A stretch of 28,107 nt of DNA from an uncultured Alphaproteobacteria bacterium (GTDB lineage: Bacteria; Pseudomonadota; Alphaproteobacteria; Caulobacterales; Parvularculaceae). Below the pieces are notes generated by a model. It ran no database searches, was not told the DNA's origin, and saw nothing but the letters and a program-made list of their open reading frames with translations. Positions 22,491-28,107 of the stretch are shown in pieces; the stretch's first letter is position 1, and every line of letters begins with the position of its first letter. The stretch lies in NCBI GenBank assembly GCA_937895955.1, contig CALAZI010000032.1, forward strand, positions 1-28,107, written 5' to 3'. The translations under genes were made by a program, and so were the position numbers.

Positions 22491-22949
22491 TTACCGCCTC
22501 GCCTTAAAAAAGTCGCGCAGCAATATTGAGGCCTCATCGGCGTAAGGTCCGCGTTCAATCGCGGGTCGCCAATGGCATGTCGGCTGCTCGAAAAAACGTG
22601 GGCCGTTAACGACGGCTCCGCCTTTGACGTCCTCTGCGGCGAACACCAGCCGCGCTATGCGAGCGTGAGCGATCGCGCCGGCGCACATCGCGCACGGCTC
22701 GAGCGTTACAAACATGGTCGTCCCGACAAGCCGGTAATTGCCAAGCGACGTCGCCGCGGCGCGAAGCGCTCGAATTTCAGCATGACCGGTCGGATCGTGC
22801 GTGGAAATCGGCGCGTTGCCCGCCGTCGCGAGCACAACGCCGTCGGCATCGACTATCACCGCGCCGACAGGCGCTTCGCCGCAAGCGGCCGCCTTTCGCG
22901 CCTCTTCGAGCGCGCGCCGCATCATGGATGCATCGTAGTCGTCAGTCAT
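22491..22949 (-). CDS. tadA: tRNA-specific adenosine deaminase
   Basis: TadA converts adenosine to inosine at the wobble position of tRNA-Arg(ACG). It is an essential zinc deaminase acting as a dimer. The zinc and proton-shuttle residues are visible: HAE (His56, Glu58) and PCAMC (Cys86, Cys89), in the context TGHAEIRALR and VTLEPCAMCAGA. EAPVGAVIV (25-33) forms the substrate-side strand. I start at ATG 22949 (152 residues), with AAAAGGCG close upstream; the frame stays open far upstream and another ATG at 22970 is possible, so the exact start is uncertain. The E. coli protein is about 15 residues longer. It is divergent from rluB across about 145 bases. Confidence 0.93.
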   Translation of the reverse strand: MTDDYDASMMRRALEEARKAAACGEAPVGAVIVDADGVVLATAGNAPISTHDPTGHAEIRALRAAATSLGNYRLVGTTMFVTLEPCAMCAGAIAHARIARLVFAAEDVKGGAVVNGPRFFEQPTCHWRPAIERGPYADEASILLRDFFKARR

Positions 22950-23094
22950 ATCGCCTTTTAGGCGGCGCATTGCGGTTCCGCCAGCAGGCAGGCGTTGCGC
23001 CGAAAAAATTTCCGGGACCGCCAGCGTCGCATCCGCTCTCGACAAAGCGCTTCTGCGAGCATAAAGCCGGCGCACGACAAGGGACGCATTTGTC

Positions 23095-23849
<755 letters not shown>

Positions 23850-23853
<4 letters not shown>

Positions 23854-24032
23854 CGACCATCGCCAACCTTAATCGCGCCAGAAAAAAAAAGCTGGCAGCG
23901 GAAAAAAAGAAATCCGCCGAGCGAAACCGGATTAAGTACGGTCAGAAAAAGGTTGAGAAAGAAAAACGCAAGGCCGAAAAAGACATGCATGAGCGTTTGC
24001 TGGACGCCCATCGACGCGATTACGAAAGCTGA
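23850..24032 (+). CDS. DUF4169 family small basic protein
   Basis: Sixty residues, almost half Lys, Arg or Glu, predicted as one long charged helix: MTTIANLNRARKKKLAAEKK and an end with ERLLDAHRRDYES. The start TTIANLNRARK matches the DUF4169 proteins I know from alphaproteobacteria; no function is established. It overlaps rluB by ATGA and its stop shares one base with the rsmD start (TGATG), so translation is probably coupled. Being placed between two rRNA-modification genes and being so basic, it may act on RNA or the ribosome, which is inference. The gene contains runs of nine and seven A residues (23882-23890 and 23902-23908). Confidence 0.9.
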
Positions 24033-24595
24033 TGCGCATCATCGGCGGCGAATATTCCGGCCGGGCGCTTGTCGCTCCCAAGGGCAAAGACACTCGCCCC
24101 ACTGCGGATCGCGCGCGCGAGTCAGTGTTCAATATCCTGGCGCACAGAGACGATTTCTCGATTGAAGGCGCGCGCGTCATCGATCTTTTCGCAGGATCGG
24201 GCGCATTGGGATTTGAGGCGTTATCGCGCGGCGCGGCTTTTTGTCTGTTCGTCGAAACAGACGCCGACGCCCGCGGCGCCATTCGCGACAACATCGAAGC
24301 ATTGGATCTTTTCGGAAAAACGCGCCTGCACCGGCGTTCCGCAACGACGCTTGGTCCGAAACCTGCCGGGGTAGGTTCGACGTTTACGCTCGCATTTCTC
24401 GATCCGCCATACGGCAAGGCGCTCATTCCGCCGGCGCTTGACACACTGAAATCCGGAGGCTGGCTCGCCGACGGCGCGCTTGTCGTGATTGAAATGGCTA
24501 AAGACGAGGACACGACGATCCCGGAGAATTTCAAAGAAGAAAGCCGCCGGTTTTACGGCGCCGCACAAATCCGCTTCCTTCTTTTTCGCGCTTGA
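24032..24595 (+). CDS. rsmD: 16S rRNA (guanine-966-N2)-methyltransferase
   Basis: RsmD methylates N2 of G966 in 16S rRNA in the assembled small subunit, with S-adenosylmethionine. The N-terminal RIIGGEYSGRAL (2-13) and TRPTADRARESVFNIL (21-36) are RsmD hallmarks. VIDLFAGSGALGFEALSRGA (49-68) is the SAM-binding motif and FLDPPYGKAL (122-131) the catalytic DPPY motif. Length is 187, normal. The start ATG shares one base with the DUF4169 stop. The common coaD neighbour is not present. A likely fhs promoter begins on its stop codon. Confidence 0.96.
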   Translation: MRIIGGEYSGRALVAPKGKDTRPTADRARESVFNILAHRDDFSIEGARVIDLFAGSGALGFEALSRGAAFCLFVETDADARGAIRDNIEALDLFGKTRLHRRSATTLGPKPAGVGSTFTLAFLDPPYGKALIPPALDTLKSGGWLADGALVVIEMAKDEDTTIPENFKEESRRFYGAAQIRFLLFRA

Positions 24596-24619
24596 TCGGG
24601 CGATGCGGCGCTATATAGG
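24592..24619 (+). promoter_or_regulatory. Candidate fhs promoter
   Basis: TTGATC (24592-24597), overlapping the rsmD stop, and TATAGG (24614-24619, inside CTATATAGG) are 16 bases apart. Transcription would start about 25 bases before the fhs ATG. Confidence 0.5.
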
Positions 24620-24649
24620 CTCCGCGCAAAGAAAAAATCAGGGGATGAC

Positions 24650-26317
<1,668 letters not shown>

Positions 26318-26337
26318 TAGGGCTCTGGAGACGCTGC

Positions 26338-27861
26338 ATGAAAAGCCTGATTGTGTTACTCGCCATAGCCGGCGTCTCGATAGCGCCCGCAGCAGCCGAA
26401 GTCGGCGATACTCGCACGCTGAATGATGATCAAGCGGCGGCGATTTCTCTGTTCCGCGATTTTCTCAGCCTTCCAAATGACGCGCACGATCCGCAGGCGA
26501 TCCTGAATCTGGTCGAATGGCTGGAGCCTCAATTTGAAAGACGAGGCTTTGAAACGACAAGACTGGAGACCCCAGGCGCGCCGCAATTGTTCGCCGAACG
26601 CAAAAGTCCGGGCGCTCAGCGGACGGCGTTGATCTATCTGCAGGCGGACGGACAACCCGTCGATCCGTTAAGATGGGAACAGCCTTCCCCCTGGAAAGCT
26701 GTGTTGAAAGAGCGTCTTGACGACGGAAGCTGGCGGATCATCGATTGGCCGGCGGCGGGAGAGGCTTATGACGACGATTGGCGTATTTTCGCGCGCTCGG
26801 CGTCCGATTCAAAAGGTCCGATGACGCAATTCCTGCGCGCAATCGACGCGATAATGGAAAGCGGCGCGTACACCGCCTTCAATCTCAAAGTCATTGTCGA
26901 CACGGAAGAAGAACTCGGCTCGCCGCACCTTGAAGACGCGGTCGTCGCTAATCGCGATATGCTGGCTGCGGACTTTCTGTTGATCTTTGACGGCCCTCCC
27001 CATGCCTCAAACAAGCCGACCGTCACCTTCGGCGCGCGCGGAATCACAACGTTGACGTTGACGACATACGGGCCGATCGCTCCGCAACACAGCGGCCATT
27101 ATGGGAATTTCGCGCCCAATCCGGCTCTGGCGCTCGCCCAGCTGCTTGCATCAATGAAGGATGCGGACGGCCGCGTCCTTATCAAGGGTTATTATGAAGG
27201 CATTGAACTGACGAAGGATGTACGCCGCACGCTCTCCGCCACGCCAGACGATGAGGATCAGATCCTCGCCGACATGAAACTCGCCCGCAGAGACAAGGTG
27301 GCGAAAAGTCTTCAGGAGGCGATCCAATATCCATCGCTGAACATTCGAGGACTTTCTTCCGGCTGGGTCGGCGACGAGGCTCGGACAATCATTCCCGCGA
27401 CGGCGACTGCGGAAATCGACATTCGCACCGTGAAGGAAACCAATCCGGAAAAGCTGATCGGCCTTATTCGGCGACACATGGAAAGCCAAGGCTACCATGT
27501 CATCGATCATGTCCCGACCGACGAAGAACGGCTCAGCCGCGAACGCATCGTCACGATGACGCATGACGTCAGTTACGGCGCTTTCCGGTCCGACTTCGAT
27601 TCAGAACCCGGAATGATCGCAAGGGCCGCGCTGCGACGCCTTTTCGGCGCAGAGCCGATCCTTATACGCAGCGCAGGAGGATCAATCCCGATCGCTCCCC
27701 TCGTCGACACGCTAAACATCCCCGCCGCGATCGTGCCGACAGTCAATATAGACAACAACCAGCACAGCCCGAATGAGAACCTTCGCCTCGGCGATTTCTT
27801 TCAGGGCGTCGATATCCTCAAGGCGGTGTTGACCGAACAGCTTGACGTCGCCGGCCGATAA
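26338..27861 (+). CDS. Secreted M20-family metallohydrolase with altered metal site
   Basis: A 507-residue M20/M25/M40-type zinc peptidase relative. Residues 1-20 are a signal peptide ending in AAA. The usual H-x-D first metal pair is replaced by LQADGQPVDP (101-110), so His is Gln102 with Asp104 kept. The bridging Asp157 is in SASDSKGP, the glutamates in DTEEELGS (188-195), a further metal-type Asp218 in FDGP, and the last His in NNQHSPNE near the C-terminus. The insert between 225 and 360 corresponds to the dimerisation domain. I start at ATG 26338 because GGAG lies seven bases upstream and the signal peptide begins there; the in-frame ATG at 26314 overlaps the fhs stop. Likely a periplasmic or secreted peptidase or amidohydrolase; whether one or two metals bind is open. 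Confidence 0.85.
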   Translation: MKSLIVLLAIAGVSIAPAAAEVGDTRTLNDDQAAAISLFRDFLSLPNDAHDPQAILNLVEWLEPQFERRGFETTRLETPGAPQLFAERKSPGAQRTALIYLQADGQPVDPLRWEQPSPWKAVLKERLDDGSWRIIDWPAAGEAYDDDWRIFARSASDSKGPMTQFLRAIDAIMESGAYTAFNLKVIVDTEEELGSPHLEDAVVANRDMLAADFLLIFDGPPHASNKPTVTFGARGITTLTLTTYGPIAPQHSGHYGNFAPNPALALAQLLASMKDADGRVLIKGYYEGIELTKDVRRTLSATPDDEDQILADMKLARRDKVAKSLQEAIQYPSLNIRGLSSGWVGDEARTIIPATATAEIDIRTVKETNPEKLIGLIRRHMESQGYHVIDHVPTDEERLSRERIVTMTHDVSYGAFRSDFDSEPGMIARAALRRLFGAEPILIRSAGGSIPIAPLVDTLNIPAAIVPTVNIDNNQHSPNENLRLGDFFQGVDILKAVLTEQLDVAGR

Positions 27862-27976
27862 CCATCGCCGCCTCTTTACGCGGCGCTCTTGCGCGCCTAT
27901 TTCAGTCGGGCTGCCCGGCGCGTCTGGACGAACATTCCCCGGGGCCGTATCTCACAGAACGGGAGCTGCCTCTGGC

Positions 27977-27992
27977 GGAAACCGTGGTTTCC
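27977..27992. terminator. Hairpin GGAAACC/GGTTTCC
   Basis: GGAAACC and GGTTTCC are perfect inverted arms of seven bases around GT. On the minus strand it begins one base after the TGA of the possible partial gene at 27994-28107, a position that suits a terminator, although no T tract follows. Confidence 0.35.
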
Positions 27993-27993
27993 A

Positions 27994-28107
27994 TCATGCG
28001 GCGCCCACCTGGTCCTTAGGGTCCAGGGCGAATAAAAGTCCGACGGCCTGGGCGGCGCCTGGCTGCTTGTTGAGAGAAAGACCTGTTTTGGTTCTTCCGT
28101 CGCTTCC
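27994..28107 (-). CDS. Possible 3' end of a gene running off the window
   Basis: On the minus strand one frame is open from the window edge for 37 codons to a TGA at 27996-27994. The end reads AVGLLFALDPKDQVGAA. I do not recognise it. An inverted repeat follows the stop at once, which supports a real gene end, but an open frame this short in GC-rich DNA can arise by chance. There is no start in the window. Confidence 0.3.
   Translation of the reverse strand, partial: GSDGRTKTGLSLNKQPGAAQAVGLLFALDPKDQVGAA

Noticed and set aside
27866..27885. CGCCGC/GCGGCG hairpin after the M20 gene as a terminator
   Set aside because: Six pairs with an eight-base loop and no T run; too weak to call in GC-rich DNA.

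Overview
The window reads as ordinary chromosome of a GC-rich alphaproteobacterium. The evidence is an rplU gene with a Lys/Ala-rich linker and helix-hairpin-helix tail, a DUF4169 gene between rluB and rsmD, many ATGA start/stop overlaps, and GC-rich third codon positions throughout. A lineage near Caulobacterales, Hyphomonadaceae or Parvularculaceae is possible, but that is a guess. I see no prophage, insertion sequence, integrase or CRISPR array.

Layout. 1-1075: the end of a membrane glycosyltransferase overlapping dapF. 1099-5394 (minus): glpK followed by a divergent phosphoenolpyruvate carboxylase gene. 5541-6881: a secreted amidohydrolase. 6996-7085: tRNA-Ser(CGA). 7148-8017 (minus): rlmJ. 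8018-8657: a long gap with palindromes and the rplU promoter. 8658-9550: rplU-rpmA, ending in a strong hairpin shared with a convergent Pro/Glu-rich TonB-like membrane protein gene (9604-11022, minus). 11077-14596: a tight four-gene run of purD, a MEST/PEG1-like hydrolase, a one-domain GDT1 protein and an APH-fold kinase. 14593-16290 (minus): a secreted beta-helix protein. 16463-18646: rfbB and a membrane-anchored nitrilase-fold enzyme.

18643-22433 is the most interesting part. A Tam41-like (mitochondrial-type) phosphatidate cytidylyltransferase gene overlaps a diacylglycerol-kinase-family gene. Divergent from them are a metallophosphoesterase gene overlapping a MobA-like nucleotidyltransferase gene. 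Together they could form a non-CdsA route to CDP-diacylglycerol plus activation or turnover of a polar head group. The assignments rest on motifs read by eye, and the pathway is inference.

22491-26317 is housekeeping: tadA, then rluB-DUF4169-rsmD in one overlapping run, then fhs. A secreted M20-type hydrolase with an altered first metal ligand follows (26338-27861). The last 114 bases may hold the 3' end of a minus-strand gene.

Most of the window is RNA/ribosome maturation (tRNA-Ser, rlmJ, rplU, rpmA, tadA, rluB, rsmD), one-carbon/purine metabolism (purD, fhs), central metabolism (glpK, ppc-like, dapF) and envelope functions.
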